In this document: positions 17,134 through 25,264 of the stretch, piece by piece
How the letters are laid out: the number at the start of each line of letters is the position of its first letter
Position numbering within the stretch: the stretch's first letter is position 1
DNA from: Planctomycetia bacterium
Lineage (GTDB): Bacteria > Planctomycetota > Planctomycetia > Pirellulales > JACPPG01
Length of the DNA: 64,000 nt
Direction of reading: 5' to 3'
Assembly (NCBI GenBank): GCA_016191115.1
Contig: JACPPG010000043.1
Span: forward strand, 115,389 to 179,388
Made by a program: the position numbers and the translations under genes
The notes under the pieces: generated by a model
Database searches by the model: none
Told to the model about the DNA's origin: nothing
Seen by the model: the letters and a program-made list of their open reading frames with translations, nothing else

Positions 17134-17724
17134 ATGACCGCGTCACTCAGCACGCAGCCACCGGCCAGGTCCACGCCCCGCGCGCCTGCCAGTGGGGACG
17201 ACCGGCGCGGCTTCGTCGCCAAGGCCACGGCCGTCTTGATCGGCGGCTTGCTCGTGGTATTTCCGTTCCTCGCCGGACTGCGCGTGTTTGCCGATCCGTT
17301 GCGCCGGCAAGGCGGCCGCGGCGTCTTCCTGAAGATTACTTCGCTTGACTCCTTGGCCGACGACGGCACGCCGCGAGAGTTTCCTGTCATTGCCGACCGG
17401 CGCGACTCCTGGAATTCCTATCCGTCGGAACCGATTGGCGCCGTCTATCTGCGGCGGATCGAAGGGCCGGCGAAGGTCGAGGCGTTCAGCGTCGTCTGCC
17501 CGCACCTGGGCTGCTTTGTGGGCTTCATCCGGGAGCGAGACATCTTTCGTTGCCCATGCCACACGAGCGCCTTCGCGCTCGACGGCGCGGTGATTTCCGG
17601 GCCCAGCCCGCGCGGCATGGATAAGCTGGAATGCCAGGTCCGCACCGAAGGCGGCCGCGACGAGGTGTGGGTCAAATTCGAGAACTTTTACACGGGGCGC
17701 ACGGAGCAAGTCGCCAAGGCATGA
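17134..17724 (+). CDS. Rieske iron-sulfur protein of a bc-type complex
   Basis: A 196-residue Rieske protein of the cytochrome bc complex, passing electrons from quinol to cytochrome c. An N-terminal cytoplasmic tail is followed by one membrane anchor (about 30-52, AVLIGGLLVVFPFLAGLRVF). The 2Fe-2S ligands are in CPHLGC (Cys122, His124) and CPCH (Cys140, His143), with Cys127 and Cys142 placed to form the usual disulfide. The ATG at 17134 has GAGGAG six bases upstream. Its TGA overlaps the ATG of the cytochrome b gene, giving translational coupling in a two-gene operon. Confidence 0.95.
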   Translation: MTASLSTQPPARSTPRAPASGDDRRGFVAKATAVLIGGLLVVFPFLAGLRVFADPLRRQGGRGVFLKITSLDSLADDGTPREFPVIADRRDSWNSYPSEPIGAVYLRRIEGPAKVEAFSVVCPHLGCFVGFIRERDIFRCPCHTSAFALDGAVISGPSPRGMDKLECQVRTEGGRDEVWVKFENFYTGRTEQVAKA

Positions 17725-19643
17725 GGTCTCTCTTTCGCTGGCTCGACGATCGCACCGGCATCGCCGCCCTATCCCGCGCCGCGCTCTACGAGCACATTCC
17801 CGGCGGGGCCAGATGGCGGTACGTATGGGGTAGCACGCTCGTGTTCGCTTTTGTCACGCAGGTCGTTACCGGCGTGTTCCTGTGGATGTGCTACAGCCCC
17901 AGCACCCAGACGGCCTGGGAGAGCGTGTACTACATCCAATACGACATGCAAGGCGGCTGGCTGTTGCGCGGGCTGCACCACTACATGGCGCAGGCGATGG
18001 TCGTGCTTCTGGCGCTGCACTTGATGCAGGTCGTGATCGACGGCGCGTACCGCGCACCGCGCGAAGTGAATTTCTGGCTGGGCCTGGTGCTGATGCAGAT
18101 CGTGCTGGCGCTGTCGCTCACCGGGTACCTCTTGCCCTGGGACCAGAAGGGCTATTGGGCCACGATCGTCGCCACGAACCTGATGGGGCTTGTGCCTGGC
18201 ATCGGCGAGACCTTGCAAAAGCTCGTCGTCGGCGGCGCGGAATACGGTCATCAGACGCTGACGCGCTTCTTTGCCATGCACGCGGGCGTGCTGCCAGGGC
18301 TGTTGGTGGCGATTCTGGTGGTGCACGTCGCGCTCTTTCGCCGGCACGGTCTGTGCGCGAAGACGCCCTATCGCAAGCCTGACGCGACGTTTTGGCCCGA
18401 CCAGATACTCAAGGACGCTGTGGCGAGTCTGGCCGTTCTGGCCGTGGTTATGCTGTTGATCGTTTTGCCCGGACTAAGAAGTGACCCGGGGATTGCCGCG
18501 AGTTTCTCTTCCGAGCAACCGGGCGAATATCTCGGCGCGGACTTGGGCGCGCCCGCCGACGGGTCGACCCCCTACTCCGCCGCCCGGCCCGAATGGTATT
18601 TCTTGTTCCTGTTTCAATTCTTGAAGCTGTTCAGCGGCTACCGCGAGATGGGCGAACTGGTAGGCGGCATCATTGTGCCGGGCGCGGTGATGATGCTACT
18701 CGTGTTGATGCCGCTCGTGGGGCGGTGGAAGCTGGGGCATCGCTTCAATGTGGCGCTGCTATTATGCCTGTTCGTCGGCATTGCCTTGCTCACGGTGCAG
18801 GCGGCGTGGGACGATCGTCGCGCGGCGTGGCTCGCCGAGCCCGACGTCGAACGCGAAGCGGCCCACGAGCGGTGGCAGGCCTCGCACGACTATCTGGCCG
18901 CGGTGGAAGAGGCCGAGCAGTCGGCCGCCCGATCGCGCGCGCTGGCGCGCGGCCTGGGCATTCCGCCCACCGGGGCGCTCACGCTTCTGCGCAACGACCC
19001 CAAGACGCGCGGCGCCGCCCTGTTTGCCCAGCACTGCGCCGTGTGCCACAGTCACCTCGATCCCCAGGGGCGCGGCCCGAAGCCCGAGCAACCCACGGCT
19101 CCCAATCTGTATGGCTTCGCCACCCGTGAGTGGATCGAGGGGCTTCTGGACCCGTCGAAGATTGCAGCGGCCGCCTACTTCGGCGACACAACGCACAAGG
19201 ACGGCGACATGGTCGGATTCGTCACGGGGGACGAGTTCAAGGAACTCTCGGCCGAGGAGCGCGAGCAGATCGCCGCCGCCGTTTCGGCCCAGGCTCATCT
19301 CAAATCGCAAGCGGCGGCGGACGAGAAGGACGCCGCCACAATCGCCGCCGGCGCCGCGCTCATCAAGGGCAAGGCCGGCTGCACCAACTGCCACCACTTC
19401 GACGATGCCGGCGACCTAGGTAGCGCGCCCGATCTGGCCGGCTACGGCTCGCGGGAGTGGCTCGTGGGCATGATCAGCGACCCGAATCACGAGCGCTTCT
19501 ACGGCGACAAGAACGACCGCATGCCCGCCTTCGCCGCCGGCCCCACGGCCGAGCACCGCCTGACGGACCACAATCGGCAGTTGATCGTCGATTGGCTGCG
19601 CGGCGAGTGGTACGAGGGGAAGCAACTAGCGACTAGCGATTAG
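17721..19643 (+). CDS. Cytochrome b fused to a dihaem cytochrome c
   Basis: A 640-residue fusion in a quinol:cytochrome c oxidoreductase. The N-terminal ~390 residues are cytochrome b: VVTGVFLWMCYSPS, RGLHHYMAQAMVVLLALHL with haem-ligand histidines, LTGYLLPWDQKGYW, a second histidine pair region and the Qo-site motif PEWYF (about 290-294). After the last helix and a charged linker come two c-type haem sites, CAVCH (439-443) and CTNCH (554-558), each followed by a small cytochrome c domain. So the cytochrome c1 role is provided in cis by two haems. ATG 17721 overlaps the Rieske stop. The last residues QLATSD come from a short repeat. Confidence 0.95.
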   Translation: MRSLFRWLDDRTGIAALSRAALYEHIPGGARWRYVWGSTLVFAFVTQVVTGVFLWMCYSPSTQTAWESVYYIQYDMQGGWLLRGLHHYMAQAMVVLLALHLMQVVIDGAYRAPREVNFWLGLVLMQIVLALSLTGYLLPWDQKGYWATIVATNLMGLVPGIGETLQKLVVGGAEYGHQTLTRFFAMHAGVLPGLLVAILVVHVALFRRHGLCAKTPYRKPDATFWPDQILKDAVASLAVLAVVMLLIVLPGLRSDPGIAASFSSEQPGEYLGADLGAPADGSTPYSAARPEWYFLFLFQFLKLFSGYREMGELVGGIIVPGAVMMLLVLMPLVGRWKLGHRFNVALLLCLFVGIALLTVQAAWDDRRAAWLAEPDVEREAAHERWQASHDYLAAVEEAEQSAARSRALARGLGIPPTGALTLLRNDPKTRGAALFAQHCAVCHSHLDPQGRGPKPEQPTAPNLYGFATREWIEGLLDPSKIAAAAYFGDTTHKDGDMVGFVTGDEFKELSAEEREQIAAAVSAQAHLKSQAAADEKDAATIAAGAALIKGKAGCTNCHHFDDAGDLGSAPDLAGYGSREWLVGMISDPNHERFYGDKNDRMPAFAAGPTAEHRLTDHNRQLIVDWLRGEWYEGKQLATSD

Positions 19644-19860
19644 CAATTAACCGGAGGCAAGCAGGATATGGCCGCGGATTCACGCGGATGAACACGGATC
19701 GGAAAAGAGTGAGCAGCCGTGTGGAGACCCCACGAACGTTGAGCAACAGCGCCGCTGCCCACGGGTGCGACTCCCCCCTGCCCCGCTTCCTTTTCTTGAT
19801 CCGCGTACATCCGCGCAAATCCGCGGCCTCCTCCCGTCCGGATAGTCGCTAGGTGCTAGT
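19625..19860. repeat. Nested palindromic repeat after the cytochrome gene
   Basis: Outer arms are CTAG-containing repeats (CTAGCGACTAGCGATTAGC at about 19626-19644, and GTCGCTAGGTGCTAGTCGC at about 19845-19862). Inner arms of about 31 bp (19670-19700 and 19798-19828), built on GGCCGCGGATT and CGCGGAT units, are inverted copies with a few mismatches. The outer left arm supplies the last codons and the TAG stop of the cytochrome gene. It holds no gene. Confidence 0.8.
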
Positions 19861-19999
19861 CGCGCTCTCTGACCCTCCATCCGTCACGACCGGCATAGCC
19901 TACACGCCAGGTAAAGTTTCGCTCATCGGCGGGCCGACGCTTGTAGATGGTGACGCAATCCCTCTTTCCGTCACAGTTTCCAGGGTCCGGTCTCGCGCC

Positions 20000-20746
20000 A
20001 TGTGGTGTACCAACTGCCGACAAGACGTTCCGGCCGTCTCAAACGGCGCGGACGAAAAGAAGTGCTGCATCCGTTGCGGCGCCGTGATGGTCGAGGGCGC
20101 TACGGCCGCGGGCCCCAATATCGCCCTGCCCGAGCCACACGGCGCCGGCGGCCAGCTTTCGACGTTCGCGATCCGCGCGCCCTTGTCGAGCTTCGACACG
20201 TGGGAGCTGGAAGAGCAGTTGCGGCACGTCGACCGGATTCTTTCCGGCGCCCGATTCACGACGGAACTAAAGCCGCACATTTCCGGCGAGCGACGGGCTT
20301 CCGGCGACGCCGACTCGCACGGCGGCACGGCGGCTGGCAAAACGCCCGCCCGCCCGTCGCGCGTCCGCGTCAAGCTGGCCTGGACGATCGTCACCGCCGG
20401 CGCCGCGGCGCTGGGCTGCGGCATTGTGCTGTTGTGCGCCGGCGCGATCGCCGGCCGCCCCGGCTGGCAGAGTTTCGGCCTGCCTATCACGCTCCTGGGC
20501 CAGGTCGCCCTGCTCTTCGGCATGATGATGCAGTTGGACCTGGTGTGGCACGGCAAGCGCGAGACGGCCAGCAAGCTGTACCGCTTTCAGAAGCGGCTGG
20601 TGGACCTCGAAGCGCTGGCCGAGGAAATCGGCGACACCGCGGCCGCCGAGCCCTCGGAAGAAGAGCCCAACGATCGCGAGATGATGGCCGAGCTCAAGAC
20701 GCGCCTGGATATTCTCTCGCACCGCCTCAACGTGCCGTGCGGGTAA
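20000..20746 (+). CDS. Zinc-ribbon membrane protein, function unknown
   Basis: A 248-residue protein. It starts with a likely zinc ribbon (CTNCRQDV at residues 3-6 and CIRCGAVM about 20 residues later, two CxxC pairs), followed by a soluble region, then two membrane segments (about 125-150 and 158-178) and a charged, coiled C-terminal tail (LVDLEALAEEIG, then MMAELKTRLDILSHRLN). The ATG at 20000 is chosen because the CxxC pair begins right after it. Not a family I recognise; zinc ribbon plus membrane hairpin recalls small regulatory or scaffold proteins. Its TAA stop lies inside the 10-bp duplication made by the next repeat element. Confidence 0.8.
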   Translation: MWCTNCRQDVPAVSNGADEKKCCIRCGAVMVEGATAAGPNIALPEPHGAGGQLSTFAIRAPLSSFDTWELEEQLRHVDRILSGARFTTELKPHISGERRASGDADSHGGTAAGKTPARPSRVRVKLAWTIVTAGAAALGCGIVLLCAGAIAGRPGWQSFGLPITLLGQVALLFGMMMQLDLVWHGKRETASKLYRFQKRLVDLEALAEEIGDTAAAEPSEEEPNDREMMAELKTRLDILSHRLNVPCG

Positions 20747-20753
20747 AGCGTCC

Positions 20754-20910
20754 CAGGGCCTTTCACATATTCACACTGAGCGGCAGCGCGCCGGCGGGAA
20801 AGTGGGACAGGCGCCGAGACGCAACCTTCGTTTGAAGGGGCTTGCGCTCTGTGGGCTCGGAGCCAGTCCCATTTTCCCGCCTCGCCATCTTGAAAAACAA
20901 AATGGCCCTG
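20754..20910 (+). mobile_element. MITE-like element, copy 3
   Basis: 157 bp with ends CAGGGCC and GGCCCTG and the internal palindrome conserved. A perfect 10-bp direct repeat TAAAGCGTCC flanks it at 20744-20753 and 20911-20920. The left duplication contains the TAA stop codon of the preceding gene, so insertion happened exactly at a gene end without changing the protein. This copy has several base differences from the others (for example TTCGTTTGAAGGGG in the loop), so it is an older or different subtype. The rest of 20911-21071 holds only short hairpin repeats. Confidence 0.95.
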
Positions 20911-21071
20911 TAAAGCGTCCCCGGTCCCTTGACGGGCGACATTTCGAGCGCTGGCTCGCGCCGCTATCCGCTAGTCGAAGCCCAGGGGGCGGCGTCACCT
21001 GGGGTTTGCGGTACAAATCCGGTCATGCACCTCCGTGGCCATGCCACCAAATCGCGCGGGTAACGCCGCGG

Positions 21072-22436
21072 TCACATCAAGAACGCCTCGGCGATGGCGA
21101 AGTAGGCGACGATCCCCGTCACGTCGACGAGGCTCGCTACGAAGGGATTCGACATCAGCGCAGGGTCCAGGCCCAGCCGCTTGAGGATCAGCGGCAACGT
21201 TGCGCCGACCAGGTTGCCGCACACGACGACCACGGCCACGCCCGTCGCCACCACGATGGCGATCTGATGAACGGCAATCCCCCCCAGGGCATGCTCGGGC
21301 GTCAGCAGAGCGCGGAGAAATCCGATCGCGCCCAGCGCCAGCCCCAGCGATGCGCCCATCAACACCTCGTGCCACACGACGCGGAACCAATTCGCCGGGC
21401 TGACCTCGCCCAGGGCCAGGGCGCGGGTGATGATGGTGGCCGATTGCGAGCCACAGTTGCCGCCGGCGGAGATAATCAGCGGAATAAACAGCACCAGGCC
21501 GGGAAACTTCTTAAACGCATCCTCGTAGCTCACCAGGGCCGTCATCGTCAAGAACTCGCCCACGAACAGCACCGCCAGCCAGAAGCTCCGCTTGCCCCAC
21601 ATGGTCAGAAAAGGCGTGCGGAGGTAGCTGTCCTCGAGCGGGCCGACGCCGGCCATGCGATAGACGTCCTCGGTCGCCTCCTCGACGATCACGTCGGCCA
21701 CGTCGTCGTGCGTGACGATCCCGACCAGGCGATTCTCGTGATCGACGATCGGCAGCGCCAAAAGGTCGTACTCCATGAGCTTGCCGGCCGTGACTTCCTG
21801 GTCTTCGTCGACCACCGACGAGATCACCTCGGTCTGCATGATGTCGGCCACGCGGCGGCCGGGTGGGGCCAGGATCAGGTTCTTCAGCGAGACGAAGCCC
21901 ATCAGCCGCCGGTGCTCGTCGACCACGTAGCAGTAGTAGATCGTCTCGCGGTCGGGCGCTTCGTGCCGCAGCCGCTCGATGGCGGCGGCCGCCGTCAGTT
22001 CGGCGGGCACGGTGGCGTAGTCGCTTGTCATCACGGCGCCGGCCGTGCTCTCTTTGTAGGCCGTCAGGCGGCGGATGTCCTCCCGCTCGGCCTGGGCCAA
22101 TAGCGGCAGGATCTGCTGGGTCCGCTCCTCGGGGAGCCGCGTGATCAGATCGGCGCGCTCGTCGTGCGACATCGCGCTGACAAGCGCCGCGAGAGCGCCG
22201 CGGTCCATCAACTGCGCGATGCCGTCCTGCAGCGGGGGATCGAGATAGGAGAAGATCTCCGATCGCGCGCGGCCGGACAGCAGGTTCAGCACGTATTGCG
22301 CGTCGGCCGGCTCGAGGTCGTCGATCAGCTCGGCGGCCGCGGCCGGGTGATGAGACGCGAAGAAGTCGCGCAGCACCTTTTCCTCGCGATCGGCCACAAG
22401 CTCGCGCAGGTCCGGCGCTAAAAGAGGATGTCGCAT
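21072..22436 (-). CDS. mgtE: Magnesium transporter MgtE
   Basis: A 454-residue MgtE-type Mg2+ channel of the inner membrane. The N-terminal superhelical domain (about 1-130, with FASHHPAAAAELIDDL and the LPEERTQQIL block) is followed by paired CBS domains (about 135-255: TAGAVMTSDYATVP and VADIMQTEVISSV), the plug helix and a five-helix membrane domain with FIPLIISAGGNCGSQSATIITRALA and the last-helix pore region. Cytosolic Mg2+ binding by the N and CBS domains closes the pore in this family. ATG at 22436. A 99-bp hairpin element lies 68-166 bp upstream; it does not resemble an Mg2+ riboswitch. Confidence 0.95.
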   Translation of the reverse strand: MRHPLLAPDLRELVADREEKVLRDFFASHHPAAAAELIDDLEPADAQYVLNLLSGRARSEIFSYLDPPLQDGIAQLMDRGALAALVSAMSHDERADLITRLPEERTQQILPLLAQAEREDIRRLTAYKESTAGAVMTSDYATVPAELTAAAAIERLRHEAPDRETIYYCYVVDEHRRLMGFVSLKNLILAPPGRRVADIMQTEVISSVVDEDQEVTAGKLMEYDLLALPIVDHENRLVGIVTHDDVADVIVEEATEDVYRMAGVGPLEDSYLRTPFLTMWGKRSFWLAVLFVGEFLTMTALVSYEDAFKKFPGLVLFIPLIISAGGNCGSQSATIITRALALGEVSPANWFRVVWHEVLMGASLGLALGAIGFLRALLTPEHALGGIAVHQIAIVVATGVAVVVVCGNLVGATLPLILKRLGLDPALMSNPFVASLVDVTGIVAYFAIAEAFLM

Positions 22437-22503
22437 CGCTTTTTCCTCTCGATTCGCCGAAGTGCGGAAGGGCCGGTCAGCCGCGGGGTGTCTCGAACTC
22501 TAA

Positions 22504-22602
22504 GGATCGACCGAAAAATAACTTCCTGATTCTCTGACCCCTCACGGGTGCCCTCCCGCAAGGGGCGAGGGTATTGAGGAGAAGTTATTTTTCGGTCGAT
22601 CC
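22504..22602. repeat. 99-bp hairpin with 22-bp perfect arms upstream of mgtE
   Basis: Arms 22504-22525 and 22581-22602 are perfect inverted copies starting GGATCGACCG and ending CGGTCGATCC. The middle has a second stem (CCCTC...GAGGG). It lies in the 400-bp gene-free interval 22437-22836 together with MITE copy 4. No clear target duplication is visible. Confidence 0.85.
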
Positions 22603-22651
22603 TATCCTAACCTACGTGGAGGAAAAACATCGATCCGCCAGGTATCGGCCG

Positions 22652-22808
22652 CAGGGCCGTTCACAGGTTCAAGCTGGACGGCGGCGCACCGGCGGGAAAG
22701 TGGGACAGGCACCGAGACGAAACGTTGGTCTGAAAGGGCTTGCGCTGTTTATGCTCGGAGCCAGTCCCATTTTCCCGCCTCGCCATTTTGAAAAACAGAA
22801 TGGCCCAG
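22652..22808 (+). mobile_element. MITE-like element, copy 4
   Basis: 157 bp, starting CAGGGCCGTTC and ending GGCCCAG (one base from the consensus GGCCCTG). It is flanked by the direct repeat GTATCGGCCG at 22642-22651 and 22809-22818; two further bases to the left also match. It lies 28 bp beyond the stop of the amidotransferase gene and could terminate it. Confidence 0.93.
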
Positions 22809-22836
22809 GTATCGGCCGCCGCGATTCGCCGCGCGT

Positions 22837-23661
22837 TCAGATCGGCGACAACCGCACGTCCAAGTCCGCGTCCACCGTGAGGACGTGGGCGTCCGGAACT
22901 TCGGTCCAACGCCCGTCGCCGATCGGCTCGCTGGCCACGGCCACGGCCGGCGCGCGGTCGGCCTGCCCACGTTCGCCTCCCGGCGCACGAACGGTTGAAA
23001 AGGGCTCTTTGGTCCAATTCAAATTGTGCTTGAAGCGGGTGGCGACGAGGACCGCGCCGTCGCTCATGAGCACGTTCAGCCGCGTTGGCTCGCTGGGCCT
23101 GGTCGCCGCGCTGCGCGTGTCGAGGTCGTGAACGGCTTCGGCGACCGTGCGCCGCAACAACGCCAGATCCGTGCACGGCCCCTCGGCCGCCTGGCCGGCG
23201 CGGCGTAGCCGGGTCAGCAGCCAATAGAAAACTTGCTCGCTATCGGTTGTCCCCTCGACGCACGCCGCGAGATCGGCGTCGGTCTCATTGACCAGGGCGG
23301 GCCGTATCTGCTCGAAACCGGTGATTGTGCCATTGTGGACGAACATCCACCTCGCGAAGGTGAAAGGGTGGGTGTTTTCCTCGGTCCGTTCGCCGACCGA
23401 CGCCTGCCGCACGTGCGCGATCACCGTCGGAGAGCCGACCCGCTCGGCGATGGCGCGGAACTCCGCGGACTGCGCCGCGGCCGTTGGCCGCCGCACTACG
23501 CGCGGCGCAGTTCCCTCGAAGTAGCCGATGCCCCATCCGTCGCCGTGGCACTCGCCGCGCAGGTCGCCGCAACTTTGCGTCACGAGCGAATGCCGATCCG
23601 ACAAAAGCGGGCCAACGGCCGGAAGCGACTGCGTGGCGCGATGTGCGTAGAAGCGGCACAT
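22837..23661 (-). CDS. Class II glutamine amidotransferase (YafJ-like)
   Basis: A 274-residue N-terminal-nucleophile amidotransferase of the Gn-AT-II type. The start MCRFYAHRA places the catalytic cysteine at position 2 after methionine removal, which fixes the ATG at 23661. Other landmarks are the GDGWGIGYFE block, VIAHVRQASVGERTEENTHPF (substrate-binding region), the FVHNGTITGF motif and DSEQVFYWLL. No synthetase domain is fused, so it is either a free glutamine amidohydrolase/transferase or works with a partner. The neighbouring GCS2 ligase, 212 bp upstream on the same strand, is a candidate partner, but co-transcription is not shown. YafJ-like proteins act on gamma-glutamyl or amide bonds; the substrate here is unknown. 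Confidence 0.9.
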   Translation of the reverse strand: MCRFYAHRATQSLPAVGPLLSDRHSLVTQSCGDLRGECHGDGWGIGYFEGTAPRVVRRPTAAAQSAEFRAIAERVGSPTVIAHVRQASVGERTEENTHPFTFARWMFVHNGTITGFEQIRPALVNETDADLAACVEGTTDSEQVFYWLLTRLRRAGQAAEGPCTDLALLRRTVAEAVHDLDTRSAATRPSEPTRLNVLMSDGAVLVATRFKHNLNWTKEPFSTVRAPGGERGQADRAPAVAVASEPIGDGRWTEVPDAHVLTVDADLDVRLSPI

Positions 23662-23872
23662 GGTTCGGACCTCGGAGCGGAAAATGGCCGGACGAGAGAG
23701 GAACCTGGGCGGGGAGAGCGAGAAGGTGGCGTCCGCAGCGCCCGGGGGTCGCGGGACGTCGCGGCATTGTCGTCTCAAGGGATTATATCGGCGCGGCGAG
23801 TTCCGGCCTAGGCGGAACCGGCCGCCGTGGGGCGCCTTGCGAGCACCAAGGAAGCGGTGCACACAGTGCACC

Positions 23873-25264
23873 CTATGGGAGGAAACTTTTGCCGCGCGCC
23901 AGGCAGTCGCACAGGCGGCCGTAGACCTCGCGCAACTGTTCGCGGGAGATTGTCCCAGTTGAGGCGCCACGGCCGCGGGAGGGCGAGACTCCCGCCGAGC
24001 CGCCGCCGAGCGCCGTAAGAATCCGCCGTGCGAGCGGGCCTTCTCGGTGAATGAGCTCTAGCGCACACCTCGCTTCGGCACTCTTGCCCGCCCAGTTGCC
24101 GAGCGATTCGTCAATGTGCTGCCACAGCTCTCCGAGGGTGGTCGAGTTGCCTATCACGCCGAACGCGCGCAAGAATTCCGCGTCGTCGACGATCGCCCGC
24201 TCGCCGTCCTTGATGGCGGCCAAGAAGATCGCTTCGAGCCGCTCGGTCGGCCACATTTGCTGCTCGTCGAAACCGCGGAAGCGCTCTTCGACCAACGCCC
24301 GGATCGTCGCGACGGCCAGGCCGCAAATCGCCAGATCGGCCGCAGGGCACTCCTGCGTGTCCAGCACGCGGATTTCGATCGTGTTTCGCTCGAACCGGGC
24401 GATGGCGCCGCGGGCGTTCAACCACTCATGGCGCAGGATGCGCCCGGGATCGAGCGGGGTGACGTCGTCGTAGATTCGCCCCAGGATGGCGCGCTGATAG
24501 TCGGCCGCCGTAAATACCGGTTCAGGCACGACGCGGCCAGTCACGGACGGAATCCGTCGGCAGTTTTGCCGGTAGTAGTTCAGCCGCGCGTCGAGGAACG
24601 AATCTTGTGTTTCGCTCCCCGGCGGCCTGACCGGGAGGGCGAGGCTCCCGCCGAGCCGGGATCGAGGCGGGGGCTCGACAGGAGCCTCGCCCTCCCGACT
24701 GATTCTTGCTTCGACGATCGGGCTGGCGGCCGCTAGCGCCGGCAGGATCGGCAGCACCAGGCGGATGGCGGCGTGCAAGCGGCCGAACTCCTCGTCGTCG
24801 CCGAAGGGCAGGTTCAAGTGGACGCTTTGCAGGTTCGACCAGCCGTGGCCGCGGCAATCGAAGATGCGATGAAAGGTCTCGTAGACCTCGCTCGACTCGT
24901 GCCGCCAAAGCTTCGTCTCCCGGGCGGGATCCATCCACGGGTGCATGCCGCCGGGCATGAGCCGCGCGCCGCGCGGCGCCAGTAGCTCGTTGATCCGCCG
25001 CACCTGCGTCGAGAAGCCGCTTGCGAGCCCGTCGAGCGCCGCCGCCGGCCCGGCCGTTTTCAGCTCGACGACGTGCGCCACCAGCTCGTTCGACCAGCCG
25101 AAGTCCCCGGCGTCGACTTCGCCCACGAACTCGTGGGTGCCGGCGGCGTCGCGCAAGAGCTCGTCGGCGATCGGCCGGACGTCGAGCGACTCGCGATCGA
25201 CGATCATGTACTCCAGCTCGACGCCGTAGGCCGTAAACAGGCGTAAGGGTGCGGCGATGCTCAC
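23873..25264 (-). CDS. GCS2-family carboxylate-amine (glutamate-cysteine-type) ligase
   Basis: A 463-residue ligase of the glutamate-cysteine ligase 2 (YbdK-like) family, which joins an amino-acid carboxylate to an amine using ATP. Core blocks: TAYGVELEYMIVD (metal-binding Glu), SNELVAHVVELKT, the MPGGMHPWMDP loop, QSVHLNLPFGDDEEF, and ARFERNTIEIRVLDTQECP. The start is a GTG at 25264, overlapping the RimK-like gene stop. The family is normally near 370 residues; the surplus is largely a repeat-derived insertion (about 186-216, GEAPVEP...GSLALP) before FLDARLNYYR and a second piece near the C-terminus (GGSAGVSPSRGRG). Function is inferred from the operon with RimK and C39-like genes. Confidence 0.88.
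   Translation of the reverse strand: MSIAAPLRLFTAYGVELEYMIVDRESLDVRPIADELLRDAAGTHEFVGEVDAGDFGWSNELVAHVVELKTAGPAAALDGLASGFSTQVRRINELLAPRGARLMPGGMHPWMDPARETKLWRHESSEVYETFHRIFDCRGHGWSNLQSVHLNLPFGDDEEFGRLHAAIRLVLPILPALAAASPIVEARISREGEAPVEPPPRSRLGGSLALPVRPPGSETQDSFLDARLNYYRQNCRRIPSVTGRVVPEPVFTAADYQRAILGRIYDDVTPLDPGRILRHEWLNARGAIARFERNTIEIRVLDTQECPAADLAICGLAVATIRALVEERFRGFDEQQMWPTERLEAIFLAAIKDGERAIVDDAEFLRAFGVIGNSTTLGELWQHIDESLGNWAGKSAEARCALELIHREGPLARRILTALGGGSAGVSPSRGRGASTGTISREQLREVYGRLCDCLARGKSFLP
24630..24700. repeat. Palindromic repeat inserted in frame in the GCS2 gene
   Basis: Perfect 16-bp arms, GGGAGGGCGAGGCTCC at 24633-24648 and GGAGCCTCGCCCTCCC at 24681-24696, surround a 32-nt loop. 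The length keeps the reading frame and encodes the GEAPVEP...GSLALP segment. A half copy (GGGAGGGCGAGACTCCCGCC, about 23977-23996) lies near the 3' end of the same gene. Confidence 0.85.

Noticed and set aside
22437..22651. Possible Mg2+ riboswitch upstream of mgtE
   Set aside because: The region is a simple long hairpin with repeat-like arms; no multi-stem M-box architecture could be drawn.
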